Below are positions 37,131-48,984 of a stretch of 64,000 nucleotides of DNA, piece by piece. Location of the stretch: contig CANXME010000217.1 in assembly GCA_948144175.1 (NCBI GenBank), positions 59,318-123,317 of the forward strand, given 5' to 3'. The notes beneath the pieces are model-generated. The model was not told the origin of the DNA, made no database searches, and saw only the letters and a program-made list of their open reading frames with translations. The translations under genes were made by a program, and so were the position numbers. The number at the start of each line of letters is the position of its first letter. The stretch's first letter is position 1. The stretch is from Closterium sp. NIES-65 (lineage: Eukaryota; Streptophyta; Zygnematophyceae; Desmidiales; Closteriaceae).

Positions 37131-40100
37131 GGCAGCAGGGCAAGGGCAAGCCCGGTGCCACCGCCCCCACCAGCGATTCCGTCCTACGGCTGTAACGTGG
37201 ACTTCAGTGCCCTCGCCAACGGGAACATCACCTGTACGTTGTCCATCCCCTTTCTGTATGCTCGTAGGATTTTTTTCCAGCCCTGTTAGCCCTGGCAGCG
37301 GCAGCAGCAACAGCAGCGGTGGCAGCAGGGCAAGGGCAAGCCCGGTACCAGCTCCCCTACCAACGATTCCAACCTACGGCTGTAACGTGGACTTCACCTG
37401 CCTCTCCAACCGGAACATCACATATATGCTTTTAGATTTCTTTGCACCCACAGTTCAAGCATTATCCACGGTGCTGTTACAATCGGTGCGTGTGACGCCA
37501 GTATATTCATTCTTGCACCATTTTAGATGTGAAAAAGACGCATGCATCCACGGGCTGTTCAAGTCGGTGTCTGAGAATTCTCAAAAAAGTTGTCTATTCC
37601 AGCCGTCCCCCATTTCTTTTCTCTTTCCCTTTCGGTTTTCTCGTCTGCACATGCTCCGCCCATATCGGTCTGCTCTGGCACCTACTCGGCTTAAACATGT
37701 CTCACCTCTGTTTCTCACCTCACCGCCTCGCCTGCCTCTTCATTTCCCCCGTGCCTTTTATCACCTCCAGCTCTCTCGGCCTGCTCTGGCCCGTCTCCAT
37801 CCCCAGACGCATGCTGCGGGCCGCTGTTGGCGTTTCAGAGGAGCTTCGCTGTGAGGGAGCCCATGTTCTTCCTCGCCATCACCACACAGCCCGAGCTCAA
37901 CACCCCTTGCAGGAAGGTACTGCGAAGCTGGTGCAGGCTAGACATCTCAGAAATCAAGGGCAAACCTCCCAACGACCTGCCAGGCTCACCTGTAGCCATC
38001 CCTTGTTCCTCCTCACGTCACTGTCGACAAGCCCAACTTTGACTCGTAAGGCTCGTGTAAAAGGTGAAGTTTTGATCCGTCTCAAAACTTCACTTTCTAC
38101 ACGTGGCTGTTCCTCCTCACGTCACTGTCGACAAGCCCAATTCTGACTCATGAAGCCCACTGACTTCTCCCGTTTTTTGTGGTATTTCTGCCCCTCTCCC
38201 TCTCTCATCCGCTCCCCAGTCCCTCCAGGTGCATCTGCAGGCATCACCTGCTCGGCCTCGCATCACTGCCAATGCCCTGATCCCCAACTCTGACAAATAA
38301 CATGTTGCACTCGTGTGTCTCTCTGCTCCTCAACTCCCACCCTTTTCTGCTCCCAAGTCCCTCCAGGTGCATCTGCAGGCATCACCTGTCCGCCCGCGCA
38401 TCACTGCCCATTGACCTGATTCCCAGCTCTGATTTAAAAGGCTTCGACTCTGAGCCTTCCTCCGTTTCGTGTGGTCTCTCTCCTCTCTCTCTGCCCATCT
38501 CCCTCCCCTCATCCGCTACCAGTCCCTCCAGGCGCATCTGCAGGCGTCCCCTGTGCGCCCCGCGCATCACTGCCAATGTCTTCTCCCTCTGCAACCCTCC
38601 CACCAACGCCTCCTCCTCCTCCTCCTCCTCCTCCTCTTCAGCCTCATCTCGTCGCAGTCTGCTCCCTCTGGTGGCGGTTGGATCCGCCAAGCAACAAGTG
38701 CCCTGTGGTGTGGGTGCAGGACGTGGATCGACTGTAAGTGTATAAGGCATGTCTGATGAGAACAGCCATGTCTGCAGAATAAGTGCCTTGTCCTCATGCA
38801 GGGCATATTCTCTCAACGACAAGGTATTCTCCTTCTCTCACGTTGCAGTCTGCTGCCTTTGGTGACAGTGGATCCGCCAAGTTGAAGTGCCCAGTATTGT
38901 GGGTCCACGACTTTGATCTGACTTTGTCATCTCCTATTCTCCTCCTTCATACCTGCAACTCAGCCCAGCTTCCTGCAGGTCATGTGCCTTTCACATGCAT
39001 GTGCCTCGCAACAGACAGATACAACCAGCTCCAGATGCGCCTCCCCTCTGTCTGCTCCTATTCATCCCTTCCCTGTCTGCTCCTGTGTCCCTCCGAACTT
39101 CTCCCCTCTTTCCGCTCTCCCTCCCGCCTTCCCGCCCTCCCCTCCTGCTCCCTGCAGTCAGAACGTCACTCGCCTGGCCAAGGCATGCGCCTCTGCAGAT
39201 ACAGCCTGCTCTAGATGCGCCTCCACGCTTTCTGCCGCAGCTGCCGCCCTGGCCCGCTACAGCCCGGCTGTAGCGGCTCGCACTGCGGCAAGGGGAAGCG
39301 CGGGTAATGCGAGCATGGCTGCTGGTGAACCCACCACTGCACCATCCGAAGCAGTCATGGATGATTGTGCCCGAGTAACATTCGTGAGGGTGGCTCAGGC
39401 TCAGGTACGACTCTCTCGTCGTGTGCCCTCCTTCCTGTCCTTGTGTGCTTACCGTGTGGCTTGTAAAACCACCACTGCACCGTCTGAAGCGGTCATGGAT
39501 GACTGTGGGCGAGTGACATTCGTGAGGGTGACTCAGGCTCAGGTACGACTCTATCTCGTCGTCTGCCCCCCTTTGGCCGTGTATGTTCTACCACTGTGCG
39601 CGAGTGCCATTCGTGAGGGTGGCCCAGGCCCAAGTACGTTCCTTCACCTTTATTCGTCCTCCTTTTGTCCGCCCTTTTCTCGGTGCAGCCCGGCCGTAGA
39701 GGCACGCATTTCAGCGAGGGGAAGCAGCGGTACGGTAATAATGCGACAAACACCCTCCTGCCTGACAATTTGCCCCTACTGCCCTTGTGCTTGCTGTTTG
39801 TCTCCAGAGCTGGCGAGCGGCACCAGGGCTTGTAACCCTGCAGCTAGACTGCCCCATTGTCTAGCCCTGCCCCCCCGAGGATCGACTCACCTCACCTGCA
39901 TCATTGGCAAATCTTTGAGTCGCCTACTGTATGTGGAGCAGACTCTGCAGCAGCCAGACGTTAGAGAGTGTGGGGACGATGGGCTTTTACGATTAGCTAG
40001 GACCGCTGCTGGCGTGCAGCCAGTGAACCTAGGTGTGTGCGGCTGTACATTATGTAGAGAGTGCTGTACATGCTTGTGTTATGTGTGCGCATGTCATTAA
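36357..40100 (+). CDS. Secreted Thr/Pro- and Ser-rich protein with SPARK-like cysteine pattern (partial model)
   Basis: Exon 1 36357-36397 joins exon 2 (36794-37233) to give a clear ER signal peptide: MKRMASSSEQAMKR, then CLELVLLVLLILPVIAS and a cleavage region near ADAAD. Next comes a TPPGTTTPP-type stalk, likely O-glycosylated, and a Ser tract. Exon 3 from 37807 is in phase and gives CNVDFSALANGNITYACCG and LLAFQRSF, with a later CRKVLRSWCRLD. Downstream, 39157-39405 encodes ACASADTACSRCAS and DCARVTFVRVAQAQ, the spacing expected late in a SPARK domain of plant cell-surface proteins. A final open piece (39810-40100) ends in a Cys-rich tail. Middle exon borders (38000-39150) are not resolved and no kinase domain or clear GPI signal is seen. 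Confidence 0.5.
36540..36665. repeat. 29-bp tandem repeat with imperfect palindrome
   Basis: cttctgcttttgagacgctt followed by caaaactcg occurs four times. The core ttttgagacgcttcaaaa is a one-base-off version of the window-wide palindrome. It is intron 1 of the secreted-protein gene. Confidence 0.85.
37290..37440 (+). repeat. Copy of secreted-protein exon 2 end
   Basis: GSRARASPVPAPLPTIPTYG and CNVDFTCLSNRNIT repeat the end of exon 2 (37140-37233). The donor has mutated (cacatatatg for cacctgtacg), so the first copy is taken as functional. Confidence 0.8.
38040..38155. repeat. Palindrome with CACGTGTAGA-type outer arm and flanking duplication
   Basis: aagttttgatccgtctcaaaactt (about 38069-38092, arms interrupted at the centre) is followed by cactttctacacgtggctg. 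ttcctcctcacgtcactgtc...gacaagccca flanks it on both sides (38008-38040 and 38110-38142). Confidence 0.8.
38215..38910 (+). repeat. Secreted-protein exon copies
   Basis: ccctccaggtgcatctgcag and (t/c)cgcatcactgccaa blocks occur near 38220, 38357 and 38523. The last is the most open (PRITANVFSLCNPPTNA then poly-Ser). A second exon, gtctgct(c/g)cc...ggatccgccaag, occurs near 38657-38735 and 38846-38925. Confidence 0.6.
39157..39640 (+). repeat. Secreted-protein exon DCARVTFVRVAQAQ with two partial copies
   Basis: The longest copy ends caggctcag|gtacga at 39402. Copies of TTAPSEAVMDDC and the same gtacga donor lie at 39468-39543, and a shorter one near 39596-39634. Only the first carries the Cys/Ala-rich 5' part. 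Confidence 0.75.
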
Positions 40101-41179
40101 TATGTGATTTTGTTTCACCATGTACACCGATATACAAACTGTTACCGGAACAATATAATATCTGTACAAAGGATAGCTTAGCAAGCCCCTTGCCGGCTCA
40201 ATGTACACATGCTCGGTACACGTAGCAGGCGAACAGCCCTTGCTCTCACAAACAGCGCTGGAAATGACAGCGACTCGCCCTGCACGGTGGGACGGGGAGG
40301 GTATAGATGGGAGGGTAATAGTTAGGACAGCAGGGTAACCCCCACTCCCAGGTTCATCGTCAAGGGTAGAGCTAATGCATGCATGCCTTATCATGTACAA
40401 CATATTATGCACGGCCTACCATCATCCCATGCATAGCCCATAATCCCATGCATAGCCCATCATCCCATGCATAGCCCATAATCCCATGCATAGCCCATCA
40501 TCTCATGCATGGCCCTTCATCGCATGCATAGCCCATCACCCCAAGCATAGCCGTTCATCCCATGCATGGCTCATCCCATGCATAGCCCGTCATCCCATGC
40601 ATGGCCCTTCGTACCATGCATAGCCCATCATAGAGCTTAGCAGATGTAGAAGAAGGAAACGAGGGGAGGTAGGGGAGAATGACGAAGAGGAGGGGGAGGT
40701 GCGGGGGGGGAAGGGGGAGAGGAGGAGGGGAAGAGGGAGGATTGGACGTAAGGAGAGGGAGAGGGAAGTGGCTGATGAAACGTACCATTGCTGTTTCAGT
40801 GGAAGCTGCGGTGACAGTGCAACTGCAGTTTCAGTGAAACAACGGCAACAGGGGACGCGGGGGGAGTCGTGAGCTTGACTGCAACGGATATAAGAACCAA
40901 GCAGGGAAATACGAATTTGGCGGAACAGTAAAATCTGACATGGAACAAAGTGAGGACGGCAGAATTCACGCACTGATGCCTGAACAGGAACGATCGGATC
41001 CCATTCAAAGGGAAAACTCGGCAAAACCTGTCTCCCTCGTAGTGCTTTCTCAGGGATTAGGGATTTCAAGCAGTGCAATGTGAAACCAGAGCAAAATCTG
41101 ACTGTATCGCAAGTGCAAGTGTTTTTATGGTCAATAATAAATAATGCAACGCACTTGAGCCTGTGATCGCAGTCTGAAA
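40101..41179. other. Mostly non-coding region with a 19-bp minisatellite
   Basis: Contains the 3' end of the secreted-protein gene. From 40425 to 40630, catcccatgcatagcccat-type units repeat about ten times, centred on ATGCAT. A purine-rich tract follows at 40640-40770. Open minus-strand frames here lack family features, though an unknown minus-strand gene starting at 41411 could extend into it. Confidence 0.5.
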
Positions 41180-41411
41180 GCACGCCTTTAATCCGCAAGT
41201 CGTTTAAGAGCTCCAACTCCACCGCGCGCCCGATCGCAGATCGCGCCGCCTCGACCGCGCGAGAAAGCCCTAATCCACCCTCTGAGTTCCCCCTCTCTAC
41301 TGCCTCTGCTGCTCCGGAAAACCTTAATCTATCTGGAGTTGAAGGCGCAGGGGCGGAAGCGCCGTCAAGATGCGCGGGTTTCGTGCACGCGTCGGCCGCC
41401 ATTGTGGACAA
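41180..41411 (-). CDS. Possible first exon of an unknown minus-strand gene
   Basis: An ATG at 41411 opens MSTMAADACTKPAHLDG, then a balanced stretch containing AVERGNSEGGLGLSRAVEAA and IGRAVELELLNDLRIK before composition turns non-protein-like near 41180. It is amphipathic and Ala/Glu/Leu-rich. I do not recognise the family and no continuing exon is defined, so this may be a chance frame. Confidence 0.25.
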
Positions 41412-41797
41412 GTTATCCAGTTAGCGAAGGTTCTTCAGCAGCTCGAACCAACTACTAAACCCCTGTAGGCTGTGCTGACCCTGACAACTGTGAGGGTTTT
41501 TGTGTGGCGTACGCTCCCACTAGCGAGGCTAATTGTTTGTGGATGCTAGGTTAGCAGATAATCAGGAATAGCGAAACACCCTCTTTATACATGGAGCAGC
41601 ATTACGAAGTCATTTATAAACGGAAACGGATCTTTTTTCCTAAGGCATCCAAAAAAATGGGTAAACCGAAATTTACGCTCATCACCTGCCTCGACACGCT
41701 CTCAAACGCAAAGCACTTCGGCGGCCATGTCAAACCTAACTCGCCGCAAATTATTTCCGGATACAGGCTTATTATGTAGCTTGCTAGAGCTCGAGGA

Positions 41798-43450
41798 AGG
41801 AGAGCTGTAGGGTTTCACGACGCCATTGCTGCTGAACTTGGTGGTATCCTCTTCCAAAAACGATGGACTTTCAGTGAAAACCGCAGAAAAAACTTCATGC
41901 TGATCAAAGAACTCCGCAGTTGCTGTAGTAGGCGACGATAATGGGGCAGCTGAAGACGAGGATGGAGATGAGGAATGAGGCCACCTCCTGCACGCGGGAG
42001 CCGTCACACACGATCTGCAGGGGGACAGAAGCGCCTGTTCCAACCGCGACTCGCACTGTTCCTCGACCTCACATCCCCCGCACCTCCTGACTGGATGACG
42101 CGAACCAGCAGCGCGCCGAGTCCGCTCCATGTGATTGTCGCTATTGCACCGCTGAATGCAGCGGTCTCCGCCACCCGCGGACGGGCGGAAGCACGGTCGC
42201 CGCTGGCCCGACCTGAAGCCAGTGCGCGGCGCCGAGGCTGGCGGAGAAGGCGCAAAAAACACATCTCCGTCACCAAGAGTCGTATTCGGAGCGTCGGGGG
42301 AAAGCGGCGGGCTCGGTGGTGATTGCCGAAAATGTGGAAATGCTCGCGGCGCGGAAGCATGGCGCGACGGCGGAGTTGGCGAAGAGATCGGCGGAGAGCG
42401 ACGTTGAGTGGCATGGGGAGGCGGAGTCGGCTGGTTCGGAAGGCGGAGCTTTTCGTGCGGAACTTGCCCTTTTTGGTTCGGCAAGGGCGGGCGCTGATTT
42501 GGTGAGACAAGCCGCTTGGGAACAGGCGAAAACGACAGCGATGGCTTGGGAGGAGCAAAAGGCGGAGATGAATGGGGAGGAGGCGTCGCGAACGACGGAG
42601 AGGATGATATCGATGGTGGCGGCGGCGTAAGCCGCGGCCCCGACGCGCGCGGGTGGCGCAACTGGCCGCGAAGTGGCTTGAGGCGATTCGCGCTGGCGTA
42701 ACGGCCTAACTTGCCTCAAACGCCGCTGTTGGGGCGGTGTCTTTGCAGCCGAAACTTGCGGCGTCTTCGCCGTCGTAACTTGCGGCGGCGCCATAAGCGA
42801 CGACTGACACGGCGTGGAAGGATGCGGCACGAGCTTGCCTCCACGAACGAGCAGACGTCCGGCTGCAGGCGGCGGTTTGCAGACCGCGTCACTACCGCCG
42901 CCGGCGCGACCGTGAGCAGACTGAGACGCCGTCACGAAATGATAGACCCGTTGACGACGCGAAGATTCGGGGCTTGCAGGAGCCGATGCCGACAACTGAT
43001 GACTCATCAGATGCGCACGCTCGTGCTCCGAACAGAAACTCAGATGATCCTCACCGAACTCATTCTGATGCCGATACTGCTTATCATCGCCATGATGGCG
43101 CTGATTGTGGTAGTAATCGTCCGACGAGACGTGTTGGAGGTAGTCTTCGTCGTGAGGTGTTTGCCGCCAGTGGTTGGCGTTTTGTGTCGTGCTCGAGAGG
43201 AGGGCGGGACTGGCGAAGCGGACGCGACGGCGGATGACACATATTGAATCTTTGTTAGGAAGCAGCAGGGTAGATACGTGCGAATAATGGACGTAAAAGC
43301 GAGCGGCGAGGTGGACGGATATACTCGGTGCGGTATGCGATAAGTGCTGTAGAGGAGAAACCGACGGTGGTGAGAGGTAAAATGGCTGCTGTTGATCCGG
43401 CGAAGCAGCTCTATTTGTTTGGGAGGGCGAGACGGCGAATGAAAGGATGT
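41798..43450 (-). CDS. Possible unknown minus-strand gene, terminal exon with a membrane helix
   Basis: One minus-strand frame is open from about 43450 to 42270 and includes a His/Asp/Gln-rich stretch (near 43170-43030, DDYYHNQRHHGDDKQYRH) and Pro/Ala-rich sequence; its first ATG is at 43007. Farther on, a frame encoding AAFSGAIATITWSGLGALL could splice across about 110 bases (gttcgc...cccctgcag) in phase to VQEVASFLISILVFSCP and a stop near 41910. That would give a protein ending in one or two membrane helices. The opposite strand and other frames are also open because of high GC, so coding status is unproven and the limits are approximate. Confidence 0.25.
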
Positions 43451-44931
43451 TTTAGGCGGATGCAGAATGAGCAGAATGCAATGCGGAGATGTCTGACGAA
43501 AAACTTCTTGATGGCTGCACACCTTGAGTGGAAGCCAGTCTGTGTGATGTGAAGTGCAACGATTTGAGGCACCAAAGCTTGGCAATGAGAGATAGTGCAA
43601 CGCTGTCACAGACAACTGATGGAGTGACGATTTGGTGAAAAGTGGCATTGCTGTCGAATTGCTGCTGCGTGGGCTGCCCAGCCTGGCTTTCCACTGGTCT
43701 GTCCTGCCCTGCCCTGCTCTAGCCAACCTCGCGTTGCCATGCCAGGCATATGGTCTGATCTGGACTTCGGGCATCTTCTTCAGGCCTCCACTGCACTGTT
43801 CGCTTTCCCGCCTTGATGGGGCTAGGGCAGCACTGGCAGGAAATAAATAATAACCTGGGCTGAGCGTGCACTGTACCGCTTTGAACAATCAAGCACCAGT
43901 TAGATTCAACCATTCCCATGGTAAGAAAATGGGCAGGGATTCGGCAATCAATGCGTACGTCACCCTCACAAGCAAATTGTTTACCTGGGCAGCATAAAAC
44001 AAGGCGGCGGATCGTTTCCACGAGACGGTCAAGTTTGGATACGCGCCTCGCTTTTGCGGTGCGACTCCCAGACGATATCTGCTGCAAACTGCACCGGATC
44101 AGGTTCCTTCGTTGCTCAGGATTGAAGAACAAAAAGAGCTGGAAAATACACGATAATGGGGCCCTTTTTCCTACTTACCGCATAGTTTTCAAATCCTAGA
44201 AGCAGAAATCCGACATCGTCAGCTTATTATATCAAACTGAAAAAGTGATGTGTGCTGTTGAGGTAAGCCCCGATCTATACGGGGTGCCCGCAGGATGCTT
44301 GTCCGAAGCGGAAGCAGTAGCCGACCCAAAATCTGTCCGAAAAAAGACACGTGAGACATCGTCATCCTTCTTTCTCTCTTCTCCACACAGACCCTGTCCT
44401 CTTCCCTGTCCCCACCACTCATAACCGAAAAAACTGTAGGAAGTCATTTAAGTCAGTTTCCATCTTTGTGAAAATCAACACTCAACCCCCAACAATTGGG
44501 CTGATTGTCAATTTTTATTACAATACGTATTTCTACTACAACACGTAGAAACTTTCGGATGGTTCGGGGATAAATGGATTTGAATAGACAAAATATCTGT
44601 CATTCAAGACCACAGCAGGCTCCTTCCTTGCATTCCCTGACGTCCAAACACTGTAGCCCGTGCTTCCGCCGGTGAGAGAGGTGAGAAAGAGGGTGTACCA
44701 TGACACACACGGGCGACATGAATGCACATTTGGCGCTACCAACGATCACAAAAACGACAACTGAACCACGACGTATTTTATGGTGCACAAGGTTCCGTCC
44801 CCACTATGCTCCGTTTCCCAATGTTAGTCTTTGTTTTGAAAAATACCTAATTTTGTACAGTCTACTTGTGGCCGGGTATTCAAGAAGTGAACGGGCTCAT
44901 CCTGGGATACCAGAGCAAGGGTCCTGCAACC
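43451..44931. other. Intergenic flank of the Gypsy element
   Basis: No supported gene or RNA. Short open frames on both strands look random. The stretch ends with CAACC (44927-44931), the left copy of the Gypsy target-site duplication. Confidence 0.4.
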
Positions 44932-45271
44932 TGTAAGGAAAATCCCTTTTCCTTACTTCGCATCCCTGCTCAACGCGTACATCACTGTAGCACCTCAGTC
45001 AGCACCGTTACCACTCGCGATCATCGCATCGACAACCATTCCGCCATTTTCGCACATCGCATCCCGGCCTCACGGCTCGGCGGGTAACCCGCGCCCCGGG
45101 CCTACGCTTCGACATTTTCCCAACCTCAGTCCCAGGCTCGTCGCGCGACAACCACAGTCCATTACCGTTACCACTGTAGTTTCGCTATATATTCTTCGCT
45201 CATGCCTTCGCTCATGTATTCTTTCTTCGATAGTGCAATTCTCGTTCGTTCACTCAATTGCACTCGTAACA
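44932..45271 (+). repeat. Gypsy 5' LTR
   Basis: 340 bp from tgtaaggaaaatccc to cactcgtaaca. A TATA-like ctatatattc lies at 45184-45193, a plausible promoter for element transcription. Confidence 0.93.
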
Positions 45272-45288
45272 CTTGGTATTCAGAGCCT
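45272..45288 (+). other. Gypsy primer-binding site (initiator tRNA-Met type)
   Basis: cttggtattcagagcct begins right after the LTR. It matches the usual TGGTATCAGAGC complement of the initiator tRNA-Met 3' end, with one base inserted. Confidence 0.7.
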
Positions 45289-45455
45289 ACGATCTCATCT
45301 CGGACCGCATCCACACCTTCGCTTCCCCACTATCTCAATTTTTTGGGGGGGGGTAGACGTCCCTCAGCGATACAGCACCGCCGCTCGTAGTGCTCTCTCG
45401 TAAGCATGCACGGCCACGACCGAGGCTCTCGCTGAGCTTGCCCGACACCCCCGCC

Positions 45456-46636
45456 ATGGCCGATTTCACGCTCGCCACATTGAGGCAGGAACAACTTGAT
45501 CGTCTCGTGCGTCAGCTGGAAGAATCGGCGCTCGAAATCGTGACACTCACGGCGGAACGTGACTCCGCCCGTCAACAGTCCACGGTGAACATTCCGGCGA
45601 CATCACACGCACCAACGAATGCATCTGCACAATCGGACGAGCCGATCATCATCTCGTCCGGCACACCAACACAACACGACAGCATGGGACAACGCTCAGG
45701 CGCAGCCAGTGACGACGCCGCCCAGCCGATGCCTGGCATGGGAGGAGGCAGGATCGCACCAAGCCCGCGGGAGCCCCGGGAAAACCCGTCGGCACGTGGA
45801 ATTTGCGGCGACAAGTGGCGAACAGGCCATCATGGCACCAATGCCGCTCAAGCCGCAACGCCCGCCCTGCTTCGACCCAAGCCAACGCGGAGGTCCGACG
45901 GTTCAATCGTGGGTCTTCACGATGAACGTCTTCTTCGACGCAAACTACGTCGAGTCGGACGCCGCAAAGATCCGGTATGCAGTTTCGCTGCTAAGGGGCC
46001 CCGCCATGGACTGGTGGCGAGTCATTGTGACGTCGCCACGCGCCTACGAGCCACCGTCGCATGAGGAAGGGCCCACGGGCCCAGCTGTCACCTGGAGTTC
46101 GTTATGCGAGACCGCCCCAATACAGCACGTGGGATGCGTGGTGCGCAGGGCTTCAGGCGCGCTTCGAGCCAATCGCGGCTTCGATTTCGGCGCGTCAGAG
46201 ATTGCGCACTTGGCGCCAGCTCGGGTCCGTTCAGGGACTACACAAGCGGTTTTCTCGCACTTGTGAGCAGGTCGGCTACATGCACGAAGCAGAGCGGGTG
46301 GACCGTTACGTCGGAGGGCTGAAGCCGGATATCTCGCACGAAATAATGCTGCGCGGACTCTCTAACTTCAACGAGATTCTCGCGCTCGCCGAGAAAATCG
46401 ACATCCTACGCCGACCGAGACCGGGGTCCTACTACGGACATCGCCCTCGGGGACCGACCGAGCACGCCACTGTACACGCCATTGCGACGAATGCAGCTGC
46501 CGCACCGTTTAAGGGGCACTGCTTTGCTTGCAACAGGCCAGGCCACCGCAAGAGCGAGTGCCCAGAGGAGCTGAGGCGCCGCGGAGCAGAGCAGGGGAGG
46601 GAGTCTCAGAGGCAGGGAAACGCCAGCAGTCAGTAG
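45456..46636 (+). pseudogene. Gypsy gag, frameshifted
   Basis: Begins MADFTLATLRQEQLDRLV with a coiled-coil-like start. The frame shifts near 45830-45880 and again near 46060-46140. The capsid region is visible as SWVFTMNVFFDANYVESDA and GPAMDWWR, then RTWRQLGSVQGLHKRF. The last frame ends with a CCHC zinc knuckle CFACNRPGHRKSECP at about 46521-46565. Confidence 0.85.
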
Positions 46637-46794
46637 AAGTTGGGCCAACTACTGACGAGACCGCCTGCTCGCCCAACCGCACCGACCCTCACCGAGTCAC
46701 AGTACCGATTCACGCCATCGATCGGGCTCGGATGAATAAGGAGGGTATACAGCGACGGATTGCCCAGTACTGATCTACGGGAAAATACAGGGAG

Positions 46795-48660
46795 CAGCAG
46801 TGAAGATTTTTATTGACGGAGGAGCAAGTCATAGTTAGTAAATACCGCGACCGCACGGAAACTGCAGTTAACACTTAACCGTTGCTTACATGAGATAGAC
46901 ACACGCTTAGTCGACGGCACGCCACTGGCCATACGGGAAAAGGTGGAGCGAGTAAAAGTCCGCTGCGGGGGGAACTTCGGATTTACACAGGAAATTGCTC
47001 GCAACGACACTGGATGGCACGACATTTTATTGGGACGTGATTGGCTGCGACGGTATAACCCGCGAATCGACTGGACGACGGGTAGCTGCACCGTGCGAAG
47101 TAAGGGTAACTGGGTCGAATAACCTCGCTGGCAGTCGCCCGAGTCTTCAACGGTCCACGTCAACGCCATCACGATGAAACCGGTTGTCGCCGCGGGAGCT
47201 GACGTGTACGCAGTAGATATAGCATTAGTAGGAAAAGAGGAGCAGCCGAGCGATTTTCAGAAACAGCTGGCAGCAGTACCGCCCCAAACTTCAGGAACTG
47301 TTCAAACGGTACTCGGGGATTTTTCCCGATGACTTACCGCAAGGGCTGCCACCTCAGCGGGCACATGACCATAGGATCGAGTTAGAGCCTGGGGCACAGC
47401 CAACTGTACAGCGCCAATTCAGACTGACACAGCCCGAGCTCGAGGAACTAAGGAAGCAGTTAGATTATCTGTTAGAGAAGCAGTTTATCCGACGAGCTTG
47501 TCACCGTTCGCCGCACCGATACTGTTTCACACCAAAAAAAGACGGAGGATTTCGCATGTGCATTGATTACCGAGCGCTCAACCGTGGTAACAGTCAAATC
47601 GCGGTTACCCCATCCCCCGCGCCGACGAACTGATCGACCAGCTGCGAACTGCCCGGGTATTTTCGAAATAGACTTACGGGGGGTTACCATCAGATTCGGG
47701 TCGAACCAATCGGACTGCGCCAAGACAGCATTTAGAACTAGGTACGGGTCAATCGAGTACACGGTGATGCCTTTTGGGCTGACCAACGCACCCGCAACAT
47801 TTCACATGACCATGAACGAGGTGTTTAGGCCACTTTTAGATAAATGCGTGATAGTTTTACCTCGACGACATCCTCGTTTACAGTCGCGACCAGGTAGCAG
47901 CACTTAGTCGATCTCGAAGCAGTTTTTAAAATTTTAGCGGAACATCGCTTACTCACAAAGGGCTCCAAGTGCGAGTTTTTTCGGGACGGACTAGGAATTT
48001 TTTAGGACACGTTATTCGGAGCTGGAGTTGAAATCGACCCCAAGAAGCTGGATACGGTCTCAAAGCGTGGCGCCCCCGACGAACATCACGGAACTGCAGA
48101 GTTTTTAGGGTTCGTTAATTATGTCCGTTGGTTCGTCCCCGACATGGCACGCTTAACAGCCCCGCTCACAGATTTACTGTCGTAAGGGGGTTCACTTTTA
48201 CGTGGGGGGAGAAAGAGCATGCTGCCCTCTCTGCCCTGAAAACTGTTCTCTGTCACACCCGTCCTACGCATCGCTGACCCACATGCCCCTTCGAGGTTGT
48301 TACAGACGCGAGAGACATCGCCATTGGAGCCGTGCTACTACAGGACTTCGGCAACGGCCTCCAACCCATCGCCTACGAATCACGTAAAACTGCATCCGCC
48401 TGAGCGAAATTACCCGATACACGACCGCGAAATGCTCGCGATCGTGCATGCATTCAAAGTGTGGCGCTACTACTTGACCGGCGCAGACGTGACAGTACGG
48501 ACAGATCATCGATCCCTATAGTACCTCCGGGCACAGCCCCCACCTCAACCACGACAGATTCGGTGGCTCGACTTCCTTGAGTCAAATTTCATTACACAGT
48601 CACCTATAAAAAGGGAGCATCGAATATCGCCGACGCACTGACCCGCCCCCACTGCCCAGA
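46795..48660 (+). pseudogene. Gypsy protease-reverse transcriptase-RNase H, degenerate
   Basis: The protease start IDGGASHS (about 46811-46834, active-site Asp present) runs straight into TAG. RT landmarks across several frames: QFRLTQPELEELRKQLD (47416), KKDGGFRMCIDYRALNRG (47530), MPFGLTNAPATFHMTMNEVF (47768), then the region expected to hold the catalytic YLDD box near 47860, shifted. RNase H: VVTDARDIAIGAVLLQDFG (48293), ERNYPIHDREMLAIVHAFK, TDHRSL. It ends near IADALTRPH just before the Copia insertion. Confidence 0.85.
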
Positions 48661-48676
48661 TCCATGCGATACTACT

Positions 48677-48803
48677 TGTTGAACAAGAATGAATGAACTA
48701 ACAGTGAAATGAGTACAAGTAGGAAACCCTAGAAATGTGTACCCCCTATAGGCTAACCCACTGTAGCCTAAATAACTACAACAACATCTATATAATGTTG
48801 ACA
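48677..48803 (-). repeat. Copia 3' LTR (nested element)
   Basis: 127 bp; on the plus strand it runs from tgttgaacaagaatg to tataatgttgaca. The adjoining cacccccgtaggcgaagtgg is the complement of a polypurine tract, as at the other Copia copies (58309 and 61174). Confidence 0.85.
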
Positions 48804-48984
48804 CACCCCCGTAGGCGAAGTGGGGGAGAACTAGGGGTCACAAGACCAGTCAAGTAAAGCAAAGCAAAGCAAGCTCAGGGTGGATCACAACGTCACCACA
48901 CATTCCGAGCACAAGTTCAAGGCCACAAGGCCAGTTCACATGCAGGAGTACATATATATATATATAAGGCTAAACAAGCAAGAG

